Origin: Chryseosolibacter sp964551035
Lineage (GTDB): Bacteria > Bacteroidota > Bacteroidia > Cytophagales > Cyclobacteriaceae
Length of the DNA stretch: 64,000 bases
Assembly (NCBI GenBank): GCA_964551035.1
Contig: CAZKBK010000009.1
Coordinates: forward strand, 62,001 to 126,000
Reading direction: 5' to 3'
This document shows, in pieces, positions 44,722 to 53,761 of this stretch (within the stretch, counting starts at the first letter, position 1; each line of letters starts with the position of its first letter). The notes under the pieces are model-generated. The model worked only from the letters and a program-made list of their open reading frames with translations. It made no database searches and had not been told where the DNA came from. The translations under genes were made by a program, and so were the position numbers.

Positions 44722-47700
44722 TTAGAAGCTCAATTGAAGACCTACAGATGCGCTCTTGAAGGTCGGCACGCCAATCCCGGTGCGTCCAAGGTTGTAGTTC
44801 GTCGCATGCCAGAGTGAATTTCCCGAGATCACTTCCGGATCGATCGGCAGATCGCCGAGATGGTCAAAGGTGAAGAAATTCTCCAGCGACGTATATACGC
44901 GCAGCTTTTCTACGTGCAACTTCTGCGAGAGCGCCTGAGGCAGCGTATAGCCAAGGGTGATGTTCTTGATTCTCAAATAAGACATATCCAGCAAATACCT
45001 CGATTGAACCTGCATGTTCAGGGTCGTGTTGTTATTCGCCATATTGTACGGTCTCGGATAAAAGGCATCCGTACGGTCTTCACGCCAGAAATTTCCGGCA
45101 ATCGCCTGTGGCGTGGCGCCATCAGCGGAGTTATACCCCGGGATGGCAAGGAAGCCGTTGCCCCAGATCTCTCTTTTGCCAATTCCCTGGAAGAAGATTC
45201 CGAAGTCGAATCCCTTGAATTCCGCATTGACGCGGAAACTGTATTCAAAGCGCGGCGTCGAGTTACCGATAATCTTCAAGTCACCCGAGTCTTCGATGGT
45301 GCCTTCGCCATTGTTAATCACACCATCGCCATTGAGGTCGACAAACTTAACGTCGCCAGGGCCAAACCGGAAGTTTCCGGCCTGAAGTTCCGCTTGTGTC
45401 GCGGCATTTTCATCAGCCAATTGATTGATGGTTACGCCACCTTCCGTGACAACGGTCACCAGTTCGTCATTTGCGTCATAGATGAAGTCTCCGGCCTGGT
45501 AGAGGCGGTCCGTTTCGTATCCCCAAATTTCTCCTACCGTGCGACCTACATAGTTCTCATCGATATCCTTGGTATCGCCAAACTTCGTGATGGTGCTTAC
45601 CGCGTCAGCAAACGTTCCAACGAAGCTCAACCTCAAGCCGTGGTCGAACTGGTGCGCGTAGTCGAGCGCGAGTTCGAATCCCTTCGTCCTTGCCGAACCG
45701 AGATTGCTCTTCGGTGCGCCAATACCAAATGTTTTGGGGATGCCGTCCTGTCCAACGATCATACCCTCGGTATCGCGACGGAACCAATCGAATGTAACGC
45801 CCAGTGCGCCGTTGAGTACGCGTGCATCGATACCGAAATCAAGGGTGGTGATGTCCTGCCACGTAATCGACTGCGATACTGCCGCCGGCTGCCCGAACTC
45901 ATAAACCCTGGCGGAATTGATCCACGTGGAGAATGAGCCACCCATGGTCGGCACATAAAGGTCGTTGCCAACGGACTGGTCACCGATCGAACCCCACGAC
46001 GCGCGTACCTTCAACTCGTCCAGGATGTTGCTGCTCCAATCCATCCAGGCTTCTTCATTGACACGCCATCCGGCGGAGAAGGAAGGAAACGTCCTCCAGC
46101 GGAGGTGCTCCGGAAATTTGGAGCTGCCGTCCCGTCTGATGTTAGCTTCAAACAGATACTTCTCCCTGAAGTTGTAGTTTACACGGCCGAAAAAGCCCAA
46201 TTGCGCGTCCCAAAAAGCATTGCCACCTGCCGTCTGAACGCCTGTGGCCAAATCGAACTGGGGGTTTGAATAGTCGATCAGCTGGGTAACACGTGAAACG
46301 TGCTCCTCAAAAGAGAACCCCACGCGGTTCATACCCACCATGAATCTGAAGTTCTGGTCGCCGCTGAGGTTAAGGTCATAGGTGGAATACAGGTTGATGG
46401 TATTCCGCTGGCTGTTCCTGGCCAGACGTTCGATGTGATCCGGATTAGAACCCGAACCCGTGTAAGTTGTGTAGTCCAGTTCGTACGCGGGCATCGCACC
46501 TGTAGCCGTGGAAGCCACCACTTCGCCGGCGCTGTTCACATATATTCTATCACCGTTTTCATCGAACTTGGAAAGCGCGGCACCCCAGGAGTTTCGCGCT
46601 GTATAACGCGTACCGGGCCGGGTGTTGATGTACTCGTCATTGGCATGCGTGTAATCAAACTTGATGGACCAGTCTTTCGTCGGTGTGATCGTGAAACCAC
46701 CGTTGAAGCTGCCATAGATCGTCTCCATGGAAGCGGTGTTGGCCTGCTGCATCTCCGCATAGGGGCTTCGGATCGGGTCGCCGTCTTCCGTGGTCATCGG
46801 GTAAGTAGCGGCCCAACGATACAAATACAACCACGGGTCGACGGTAGCGGAACTGGTTGTGTAAGGGTAATTCTTTGTCCGCTGTGAATAAATCGTACCG
46901 GCATTAACCTTCAGCCAGTCGTTGACTTCCGTGCTGAGTTGAACCGATCCATTGTAACGCTGAAAGTCGTCACGCTTTGCCGGCTTGATAATACCGGTTT
47001 GATCCAGGAATCCCAGGCCGATATTGTACTGGGTCTTCCCGCTCATGCCGCTGACCGAAACGTTGTGGATGTTCGTGGGTGTCCACTCGTCGATCATGTA
47101 GTCATAGGGATCGTACATCCTCAGGCCGATCTTATAGTTATTGACATCAACATACCAGTCTCTGCCGTAGAGCATCGGATCATCGGCGCCAACGACGCCA
47201 GCCCAATCCTGTTGCCATTGCTGCGCCCTTTCAAACCCTTCACGGGTCACGATCCAGAAGGCGCCCGCGCGGGTAGAACCCGAACGCTCAAAGGCAAGCA
47301 TCGTATACTCCATCGCATCGATGCCTCCCATTTCCATCTTCTTGGAAATATTCGAGAAGGAAAGATTACCGGAATAAGTGACGCTGACGCCTTCATTCTT
47401 CGCACCTTTTTTGGTGGTGATGAGGATAACGCCGAACGCAGCCTTTGCTCCATAGATCGAAGCCGATGCGGCGTCTTTCAATACGGAAATCGACTCGATG
47501 TCGTCAGGGTTAACCAACTGGATGGAGGGAATCTCCACGTTGTCCAACAGGATCAGCGGGGCCGCGTCACCTTCAATAGAGGCAAACTGACCACGGATCC
47601 TGATCCGCGGGTCCGCTCCGATCTCACCGTGGGGAACCACAATATTCAAACCGGGAGTCGTTCCCTGCAAGCCGCGACCAACGTCGGCAATGGGCCGCGA

Positions 47701-48096
47701 TTGCAGCACCTCCGTGTCTACCGAGGCCACTGCGCCGGTCAGGTTTGTCTTCTTCTGCTCGCCATAACCCACAATCACAACTTCCTGGAGACTCTCGATG
47801 CTTTCATGGAGTGTCACGGAAATCTGACTGGAGGCGCCGACTTGCTGCTCATAAGTTTCAAAGCCGATAAAGCTGAACACGAGCACGTCGTCGGATTCGG
47901 CATTGATGGAAAATCGTCCGTCACTGTCGGTAACGGTACCGCTTGTTTTTCCTTTCAATGCAACGGTCACACCGGGAAGGGGCGTGTTATCAGCGGTGAT
48001 AACAGTTCCTGATACCACGCGACTCTGCGCCATCGCAGCGTTGTGGACCAGAAAGAATCCCACTACCCATAAGTAGCGTTGTAAAATTCTTTTCAT
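44722..48096 (-). CDS. SusC/RagA family TonB-dependent outer membrane transporter
   Basis: A 1124-residue TonB-linked protein: signal peptide (1-23), carboxypeptidase-regulatory-like domain (about 25-110, GVTVALKGKTSGTVTDSDGR), the SusC plug signature VVIVGYGEQKKTNLTGAVAS at about 110, DDIESISVLKDAASASIYGA in the plug, and a 22-strand barrel ending in an aromatic-poor VGLQLSF terminus. It imports the substrate with SusD using TonB energy. A 157-bp gap upstream holds a putative regulatory motif, so it probably has its own promoter separate from the hydrolase-kinase operon. Confidence 0.96.
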   Translation of the reverse strand: MKRILQRYLWVVGFFLVHNAAMAQSRVVSGTVITADNTPLPGVTVALKGKTSGTVTDSDGRFSINAESDDVLVFSFIGFETYEQQVGASSQISVTLHESIESLQEVVIVGYGEQKKTNLTGAVASVDTEVLQSRPIADVGRGLQGTTPGLNIVVPHGEIGADPRIRIRGQFASIEGDAAPLILLDNVEIPSIQLVNPDDIESISVLKDAASASIYGAKAAFGVILITTKKGAKNEGVSVTYSGNLSFSNISKKMEMGGIDAMEYTMLAFERSGSTRAGAFWIVTREGFERAQQWQQDWAGVVGADDPMLYGRDWYVDVNNYKIGLRMYDPYDYMIDEWTPTNIHNVSVSGMSGKTQYNIGLGFLDQTGIIKPAKRDDFQRYNGSVQLSTEVNDWLKVNAGTIYSQRTKNYPYTTSSATVDPWLYLYRWAATYPMTTEDGDPIRSPYAEMQQANTASMETIYGSFNGGFTITPTKDWSIKFDYTHANDEYINTRPGTRYTARNSWGAALSKFDENGDRIYVNSAGEVVASTATGAMPAYELDYTTYTGSGSNPDHIERLARNSQRNTINLYSTYDLNLSGDQNFRFMVGMNRVGFSFEEHVSRVTQLIDYSNPQFDLATGVQTAGGNAFWDAQLGFFGRVNYNFREKYLFEANIRRDGSSKFPEHLRWRTFPSFSAGWRVNEEAWMDWSSNILDELKVRASWGSIGDQSVGNDLYVPTMGGSFSTWINSARVYEFGQPAAVSQSITWQDITTLDFGIDARVLNGALGVTFDWFRRDTEGMIVGQDGIPKTFGIGAPKSNLGSARTKGFELALDYAHQFDHGLRLSFVGTFADAVSTITKFGDTKDIDENYVGRTVGEIWGYETDRLYQAGDFIYDANDELVTVVTEGGVTINQLADENAATQAELQAGNFRFGPGDVKFVDLNGDGVINNGEGTIEDSGDLKIIGNSTPRFEYSFRVNAEFKGFDFGIFFQGIGKREIWGNGFLAIPGYNSADGATPQAIAGNFWREDRTDAFYPRPYNMANNNTTLNMQVQSRYLLDMSYLRIKNITLGYTLPQALSQKLHVEKLRVYTSLENFFTFDHLGDLPIDPEVISGNSLWHATNYNLGRTGIGVPTFKSASVGLQLSF

Positions 48097-48173
48097 ATGG
48101 TAGATAAGGGTTAAAGAGTTATTGGAGAGCTATGCTCGCCTTCTCAAATTTTTTCATTTATGAAGGCAGTTCC

Positions 48174-48206
48174 ATCACTGAAAATGGTGATTTGGGAATA
48201 TCACTG
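48174..48206 (-). promoter_or_regulatory. Motif upstream of susC, shared with the sugar-kinase operon
   Basis: On the plus strand GATTTGGGAATATCACTG (48189-48206), 93 bp upstream of the susC start codon, matches 17 of 18 bases at 50800-50817. A second ATCACTG lies at 48174-48180, 26 bp away, so the site here is a direct repeat. Confidence 0.55.
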
Positions 48207-48253
48207 TTTTACTACGTGGAAAATGGGGTCGTTTACGAGGCTAAATCCGGTGC

Positions 48254-49828
48254 TTATTCCGGTTGCAACACCGGTTTCACCGCGCCGTTTTTCCCCCTTG
48301 TGCGAATGGTCGTCAGACCGCTGAGCGGGCTCTCGTTGTGATTGCGGTCCACGGCCGTGATGCCGTAGCGATAGGTCTCCCTTTTTTCGACGGTTTCATC
48401 ACGCCAGGTCTGCATCTCAGCCGGCTTGCGCGGTACGATCGCGACGATATTTGCGGGATTATCAATGGCTACAAGGTTGCCTTTTTCAAACCGGTATACC
48501 ACATAGTATGCGGCATCCGTGGCGGTAGAATCTTTCCACGTCAGCCGGACTCCGCTTCCCTGCGATCCCGTTGCGTTGCCCGGCAAGGGTGCAGCAGGCG
48601 GGGAGGCGTCGATCCAACTCATCGGCGGAATCAGGGCCGGATGCGGATAGATCTTCTTCATCCGGGCGTTGATGCCGAGTTTATCCTGCAGGAACGTTTT
48701 CGAATTGAAGTACATGCTCCCCTTCACTTCATCATAGTCGCGGTTCAGGTCCACCTGGTTCGCGAGTTCCCCGGGGTCTTCCCATCCTTTCCCGCCGATG
48801 CGGTACACGCCCTGGCCGATGTACAGGTGTTTTCCATAGCTGTGTTTGCTCCACCAGTCAAGAAGGACACGGTAGTCGGCGACCTTGAAACCAATATGCC
48901 AGTAGAGTTGCGGCGTAACGTAATCGATCCATCCCTCCTTCAGCCATTTCAACACATCCGCGTAAAGGTCATCGTAATTGGTTTGGCCGGCTTGTGTGTC
49001 GGAGCCCTCCGGATCTTTGTCCTTATTCCGCCATACGCCAAACGGGCTGATACCGAATTTTACGTGAGGCTTTTCGCGTTTGATCCGCTCGGAAAGTTCC
49101 TTCACAAAATAGTCGACATTGTGTCGCCGCCAGTCGTCGATGTTGGGATACGTGTCCTTCCCGTAGGCCGCATAGGTGCAACTGTCGGGAAACACTTCGT
49201 TCGCAATGCGGTAGGGATAGAAATAGTCGTCGAAATGCACCGCGTCAAGATCGTAATGCCTTACCGTTTCAAGAATGGCCCGCAATACATACTCCTGCGC
49301 TTCCGGGTGCCCGGGATCGTAATACCATTTACCACCATAGGTGACGAACCATTCCGGATGTTTATGGATCGGGTGGCCTTCGGCGAAGTTGAACGTGTCC
49401 TTCATGCTCACGCGGTAAGGGTTGAACCATGCGTGAAACTCGAGCCCCCGCTCCCTCGCCTGCTGGATCATGAAAGACAGCGGATTGTAATACGGTTCAG
49501 GGCTTTTGCCCTGTTCGCCCGAAAGGTATTCGGACCACGGCTCGTACGACGAAGGATAAAACGCGTCTGCCGCGGGCCGCACCTGTACGACCACCGCGTT
49601 CATGCCAACGGATTTCAGCCGGTCGAGCAGCCGCACGTACTCCGCCTGTTGCTCGTGGGCGTTCAAGCCTTTCTTCGACGGCCAGTCGATGTTGACCACA
49701 GTGGCGATCCACGCCGCGCGGAGTTCTCTCTTTGGGGAAGTCTGCGCGCCGGCATCGCCGCCCGTCATGGCAAAAACCGCAACAAGGCAGAGGAATAATG
49801 TGCGTGGGATCAGGTGAATTGGTTGCAC
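48254..49828 (-). CDS. Family 10-like glycosyl hydrolase (GHL10/DUF187)
   Basis: A secreted protein of 524 residues with a TIM-barrel GHL10 domain: ELRAAWIATVVNIDWPSKKG, AVVVQVRPAADAFYPSSYEP, WFNPYRVS, VRHYDLDAVHFDDYFYPY, HVKFGISPFGVWRN and WIDYVTPQLYWHIG. A fibronectin-type domain ends the protein. The start is uncertain: ATG 49867 would overlap the kinase gene, whereas GTG 49828, 11 bp after its stop, gives MQPIHLIPRTLFLCLVAVF as a good signal peptide. GHL10 proteins are thought to act on glycans, in some bacteria on cell-wall material. Operon with the kinase. Confidence 0.88.
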   Translation of the reverse strand: MQPIHLIPRTLFLCLVAVFAMTGGDAGAQTSPKRELRAAWIATVVNIDWPSKKGLNAHEQQAEYVRLLDRLKSVGMNAVVVQVRPAADAFYPSSYEPWSEYLSGEQGKSPEPYYNPLSFMIQQARERGLEFHAWFNPYRVSMKDTFNFAEGHPIHKHPEWFVTYGGKWYYDPGHPEAQEYVLRAILETVRHYDLDAVHFDDYFYPYRIANEVFPDSCTYAAYGKDTYPNIDDWRRHNVDYFVKELSERIKREKPHVKFGISPFGVWRNKDKDPEGSDTQAGQTNYDDLYADVLKWLKEGWIDYVTPQLYWHIGFKVADYRVLLDWWSKHSYGKHLYIGQGVYRIGGKGWEDPGELANQVDLNRDYDEVKGSMYFNSKTFLQDKLGINARMKKIYPHPALIPPMSWIDASPPAAPLPGNATGSQGSGVRLTWKDSTATDAAYYVVYRFEKGNLVAIDNPANIVAIVPRKPAEMQTWRDETVEKRETYRYGITAVDRNHNESPLSGLTTIRTRGKNGAVKPVLQPE

Positions 49829-49839
49829 GTGGTCGTTTT

Positions 49840-50700
49840 CTAGCTGTTGACGGAAACGGTGACACAATGGTATCGCACAAGTCCGTCCATCGGATTCTGA
49901 ACGATGGTTTCAATTCCGATTCCGAGTTCATCGGCGACTTGCACCAGGTAGGGCCTGAAGCGGAAGGCAATCGACCCGGTAAAGCTTACCTTGTTGTTCT
50001 GGCGTCCCGGGGGATAGCCGGTGACGTAATACCAGAAGAACTTTGTAAAATTTCCGAGGATGATCTCCTTGCATTCAGGCACCTCCGCATACTTGAGGAG
50101 AAACGGTGTGAACGACGCCAGGAACCGGTTTGGCAACGGCCTGTTGTAAATATTGTCGAGGATCTCGGGCGTCTCGAGTTTGTAGGTGTTGTTGAAGTCT
50201 TCAAGCATCTCCGGCGGCAGCTTTCCCTGAAGGAGCAACGAGATCAGGTCTTTGCTCATCACGGTACCGCTACCCCAATCCGAAAACATGTAGCCGAGCG
50301 AAGGCATAATGCGGGTAATCTGCCGCCCGTCGTAGAGACAGGAGTTGGCCCCGGTGCCGAGGATACAGGCGATACCGCCGTCTTTCTGCAGCAGGCTTCG
50401 GGCCGCGCCCAGGATGTCGCCCGAAACTTCCGCCGGAAAACGCGCGCCAATCGTCGCGTCCAGCGCTTCACACATCAGGCGCGCTTTCACCGACGACCCG
50501 CAGCCGGCACCATAGAAAAAAACCTTTTCGACGGGTTCGATCACGGGGAGTACTTTGCTGCGAATGATCGCGGCGATCTCTTCACCCGACAAAAAGTAGG
50601 GATTGAGTCCCTCCGTAACGACAGAGGTTATTACATTTCCATTCTCCTCAACTACCCGCCAGTCCGTCTTTGTAGAACCGCTGTCTGCTATTAACAACAT
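49840..50700 (-). CDS. BadF/BadG-type N-acetylglucosamine kinase-like protein
   Basis: A 286-residue actin-fold kinase starting MLLIADSGSTKTDWRVVEE, the phosphate-1 loop of the BadF/BadG/BcrA family. VFFYGAGCGSS, DGGIACILGTGANSCLYDG (phosphate-2 and substrate-binding) and LGYMFSDWGSGTVMSKDLIS complete the signature seen in eukaryotic-type GlcNAc kinases. It would phosphorylate an amino sugar in the cytoplasm. Upstream in-frame codons to 50736 are unlikely. It is first in an operon with the GHL10 gene, supporting amino-sugar use. Confidence 0.85.
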   Translation of the reverse strand: MLLIADSGSTKTDWRVVEENGNVITSVVTEGLNPYFLSGEEIAAIIRSKVLPVIEPVEKVFFYGAGCGSSVKARLMCEALDATIGARFPAEVSGDILGAARSLLQKDGGIACILGTGANSCLYDGRQITRIMPSLGYMFSDWGSGTVMSKDLISLLLQGKLPPEMLEDFNNTYKLETPEILDNIYNRPLPNRFLASFTPFLLKYAEVPECKEIILGNFTKFFWYYVTGYPPGRQNNKVSFTGSIAFRFRPYLVQVADELGIGIETIVQNPMDGLVRYHCVTVSVNS

Positions 50701-50799
50701 TGGAAGCTTGGTCTGAACGATGAAAAAAGCACGCAATCACGACATGCCATATTGACAAATATTGTCCTCAGGCCTCTCTATTGCATCCCGGAAAATAGG

Positions 50800-50817
50800 G
50801 ATTTGGAAATATCACTG
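50800..50817 (-). promoter_or_regulatory. Motif upstream of the kinase-GHL10 operon
   Basis: GATTTGGAAATATCACTG lies 99 bp upstream of the kinase start and overlaps the stop codon of the response regulator gene. Same orientation and similar distance as the copy upstream of susC. Confidence 0.5.
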
Positions 50818-51447
50818 AATTAACCGCTGCTTGTAGGCGTTGTTGATAAGCTCGGCGGTATTCCGGGCCTTCAACTTATACAGGAGGTTCTTGCGATGGG
50901 TCTCGACGGTGTTCTTGCTGATAAAGAGTTTATCGCCGATCTCGTGGGTGGTGAGGCCGGAGGCGATGCATTCGAGCACTTCCTTTTCCCGGTCCGACAA
51001 TTTTTCGGTGGCCTGGTCGGCGGGCGTGTTCCTGATAAAAGTGCTGAGCAACGTTTTGCTGACCTCCTCGCTGAGAAAGTTCGATCCCGACTGCAGGGTT
51101 GTGATCGCTTTCAACAAGCTGTCCTTTCCGGTGTTTTTCAGCACATACCCCAACGCGCCGGCTTTCAGAATATCGGAGATGTAATCCCGGTCGTTGTACA
51201 TGGAAAGTCCCAGGATCTTTACCGCCGGGTGCTTCTTTGACAGCTCACGCGAGGTCTGGATCCCGTCCATCAGCGGCATGTTGATGTCCATGATGACAAT
51301 GTCTACCGGCTCGCGGTCGCAGATCTCCAGCACTTCGTACCCGTTCCGGGCCTCTCCGACCACGCGCAACTCCTTCTCTTCCTCGAGGAGGGACTTGAGT
51401 CCGTCCACAAACATCTGGTGGTCGTCGGCAATTAAAAGTCTGGTCAT
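50812..51447 (-). CDS. NarL/FixJ family response regulator
   Basis: A 211-residue regulator: MTRLLIADDHQMFVDGL with the acidic pair, phosphoacceptor Asp 54 in VIMDINMPLMDG, Lys in GYVLKNTGKDSL, and a LuxR-type helix-turn-helix LSDREKEVLECIASGLTTHE followed by ISKNTVETHRKNLLYKLKAR. Upstream in-frame codons to 51555 lie in the repeat and are discounted. No kinase is adjacent; the HisKA_3 kinase at 33.6-37.8 kb belongs to the family that pairs with such regulators. It precedes the sugar-kinase operon by 111 bp. Confidence 0.93.
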   Translation of the reverse strand: MTRLLIADDHQMFVDGLKSLLEEEKELRVVGEARNGYEVLEICDREPVDIVIMDINMPLMDGIQTSRELSKKHPAVKILGLSMYNDRDYISDILKAGALGYVLKNTGKDSLLKAITTLQSGSNFLSEEVSKTLLSTFIRNTPADQATEKLSDREKEVLECIASGLTTHEIGDKLFISKNTVETHRKNLLYKLKARNTAELINNAYKQRLIQ

Positions 51448-51528
51448 AGGCGGGGCAAATCGGGGAAAAGATAGTGAAAGAAAAGACATCGCGCAATGGA
51501 GCGGAGGGCCGGCGGCGCCCATTCGGCA

Positions 51529-52325
51529 TCCGGCATCCGGTCCGCGCGTGTGCATTGCGTGCCATGAACGAGGATCGGGGTTGATTGCCCGGTGCTACCG
51601 ACACGTCGCCCCTACAGGGCGATGCCCAGACCAGGATGTTGTATCTACAATATTACCCTGCACTTTCCATCGTACCTCGTACCTACCGCCTTCGCCAAAA
51701 GGTTACGGCGGGAAAGCGTCATTCGTAACTCAACACCCAGGCCTCGACAAGCTCGGCCACCCTAGGGGTCCGGATACTTCGCGGCGACATCCGTCGCCGC
51801 CAGCGGAACTACCCTATCTCGTACCTCGATACACCCTTCAACATCCACAAAGCTCACTCTCCATTTCAACCCCGCTCCATCCATTCGTAATTCGTCATTC
51901 GCCATTCGGTCCAGGCGTGTGCATTGCGTGCCATGAACGATGATCGCCGGTATCGTCAATTATCTGTGGCACGCGTGACCGCGGTGGGGGATTTGCCCGG
52001 TGCTACCGACACGTCGCCCCGACGGGGCGATGCCGCAGATCCAAGATGTTGTATCTACAATATTACCCTGCACTTTCCATCGTACCTCGTACCTACCGCC
52101 TTCGCCAAAAGGTTACGGCGGGAAAGCGTCATTCGTAACTCAACACCCAGGCCTCGACAAGCTCGGCCACCCTAGGGGTCCGGATACTTCGCGGCGACAT
52201 CCGTCGCCGCCAGCGGAACTACCCTATCTCGTACCTCGATACACCCTTCAACATCCACAAAGCTCACTCTCCAATTCAACCCCGCTCCATCCATTCGTAA
52301 TTCGTCATTCGTAGCTCGTCATTCG
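51529..52325. repeat. Composite repeat block R4, two units
   Basis: Two forward units begin near 51541 and 51910. Both share GTTGTATCTACAATATTACC, CGTACCTCGTACCTACCGCC, a GCCTTCGCCAAAAGGTTACG palindrome-like segment, CCTCGACAAGCTCGGCCACC, a CGGCGACATCCGTCGCCG palindrome and the CATTCGTAATTCGTCATTCG end. About 215 bp (51655-51870, 52083-52298) are almost identical. Unit 1 lacks the GGCACGCGTGACC palindrome present in unit 2. The 871-bp interval has no gene, and its right end supplies the stop codon of the outer membrane efflux gene. Confidence 0.88.
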
Positions 52326-53761
52326 CCCTTCTCCCTCCATCCTCCTCCCAGCGCCTGGTACATGTTCACTACCGCATTCATCTGTTCTTTCCTGGTCTCG
52401 ATCAGTTCAAACTTTGATTCCAGGGCGTCGCGCTGGGTCGTGAGCACTTCCATGTAGTCGGCGCGTGCAGAGCGAAAGAGGTTGTTGGAAATGGCAACGG
52501 ACTCGGTGAGGGCCTGGACTTCCCGGGCTTTCAGTTCGTAACGTCGTTGGAGGTTTGCAATGTTCGACAGTTGGTTGGCAACCTCGACGTAGGCGTTCAG
52601 CACGGTTCGTTCATAATCATACACGGCCTGAACCTGGCGTGCGTTGGCGCTGTAATACGCCGCTTTGATCGCGTTCCGGTTCACTAGCGGGGCGGTCAGG
52701 TCTCCCGCCAGCGCATAGAGCATGGACTCCGGCGTTTTAACCAGGTACGCGGGGTCAAAAGCCTGCAACCCCACGCCCGCGGAGATCTCCAACGAAGGAA
52801 AGAAGTTTGCCCGCGCCACTTTGACATCGAGCTTCGCCGCGGCAAGGTCCAACTCGGCCTGCCGGATATCGGGGCGGTTTGCCAGCAACTGCGATGGCAC
52901 GCCCGCGTGAAGGGTATCGGGAACGAGTTCACCAAAGGGCCGCGGATTCCGCTGGACCGGCTGCGGGTAGCGGCCCAACAGGAAATTGATCCGGTTCTCG
53001 GTTTCAATGATCCTTTGCCGCAGGTAGAATTGCCGGCTTTGGTTCTTGAACACCTCAGCCTCAAACTTCCGCACCGCAAGTTCGGTGACCCGCGCGGCCT
53101 TCTTCTGCACCCTCACGATGTCGAGGGCATTCTGTTGAATGGCGATATTCGTTTCCAGGATGGTCAGTTGATTGTCGAGCGCCAGCAATTCGTAATACGA
53201 GTTGGCGATCTCGGCGACCAACTGCGTGACCATGAAGTTCTTTCCTTCCACGCTGGCGAGGTAACGCATCACCGCCGACTTTTTTCCGTTTCGAAGCTTG
53301 CGCCAAATGTCCACTTCCCACGAGGCAAACGCGCCAACGAGATAGTCGGGCAACGGCTCAGGGATCTCCACGCCGGGTTCCATTTCAGTGGCATGGTCCG
53401 TGGCGCCCTGGTGGGTATACCGCCCGACTTTTTCCACTTCGGCGGCGGCCTTCAGTCCGACCGACGGGAGGTACTCCCCTTTCCTCGCCCTTACTTCATT
53501 TCGCGAGATCTCGATTTCCTGCAGTGTGATATTCAACTCCTGGTTGTTTCGCAACGCGGTGTCAATCAACGCAGCGAGGTAGGGATCGTGAAAGAAATCC
53601 CGCCACGCGAGGGTTGACGTGTTCGTGGAATCGCTCAAACCATTAAAAGACGCGGGCACGGAAGTGTTTGCCGTCCTCGGGATTACGGTCGGCACACACG
53701 CGGAAAGACCAACCGCCACCACGGCGGCCACCACCATTCGATATAGGATTCGTTTAAGCAT
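52319..53761 (-). CDS. Efflux outer membrane lipoprotein (TolC/OprM family)
   Basis: A 480-residue protein: lipobox VGLSAC with Cys 22, then SLAWRDFFHDPYLAALIDTAL and a duplicated outer-membrane-factor domain (NQELNITLQEIEISRNEVRA; NRPDIRQAELDLAAAKLDV). It forms the outer membrane and periplasmic channel of the tripartite pump. Overlaps the RND gene by 8 bp. The last codons GGC GAA TGA run into repeat R4. Confidence 0.94.
   Translation of the reverse strand: MLKRILYRMVVAAVVAVGLSACVPTVIPRTANTSVPASFNGLSDSTNTSTLAWRDFFHDPYLAALIDTALRNNQELNITLQEIEISRNEVRARKGEYLPSVGLKAAAEVEKVGRYTHQGATDHATEMEPGVEIPEPLPDYLVGAFASWEVDIWRKLRNGKKSAVMRYLASVEGKNFMVTQLVAEIANSYYELLALDNQLTILETNIAIQQNALDIVRVQKKAARVTELAVRKFEAEVFKNQSRQFYLRQRIIETENRINFLLGRYPQPVQRNPRPFGELVPDTLHAGVPSQLLANRPDIRQAELDLAAAKLDVKVARANFFPSLEISAGVGLQAFDPAYLVKTPESMLYALAGDLTAPLVNRNAIKAAYYSANARQVQAVYDYERTVLNAYVEVANQLSNIANLQRRYELKAREVQALTESVAISNNLFRSARADYMEVLTTQRDALESKFELIETRKEQMNAVVNMYQALGGGWREKGE

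Noticed and set aside
44860..48012. Long plus-strand frames opposite susC
   Set aside because: They mirror the codon structure of susC and have no recognisable domains or signals.
48263..49798. 511-residue frame antisense to the GHL10 hydrolase
   Set aside because: Low-complexity Arg/Val/His-rich translation expected opposite a GC-rich gene; the hydrolase on the other strand has clear family motifs.
50812..51555. Longer N-terminus for the response regulator
   Set aside because: The extra 36 residues are encoded by the repeat edge, and the receiver domain begins normally at MTRLLIADDH.
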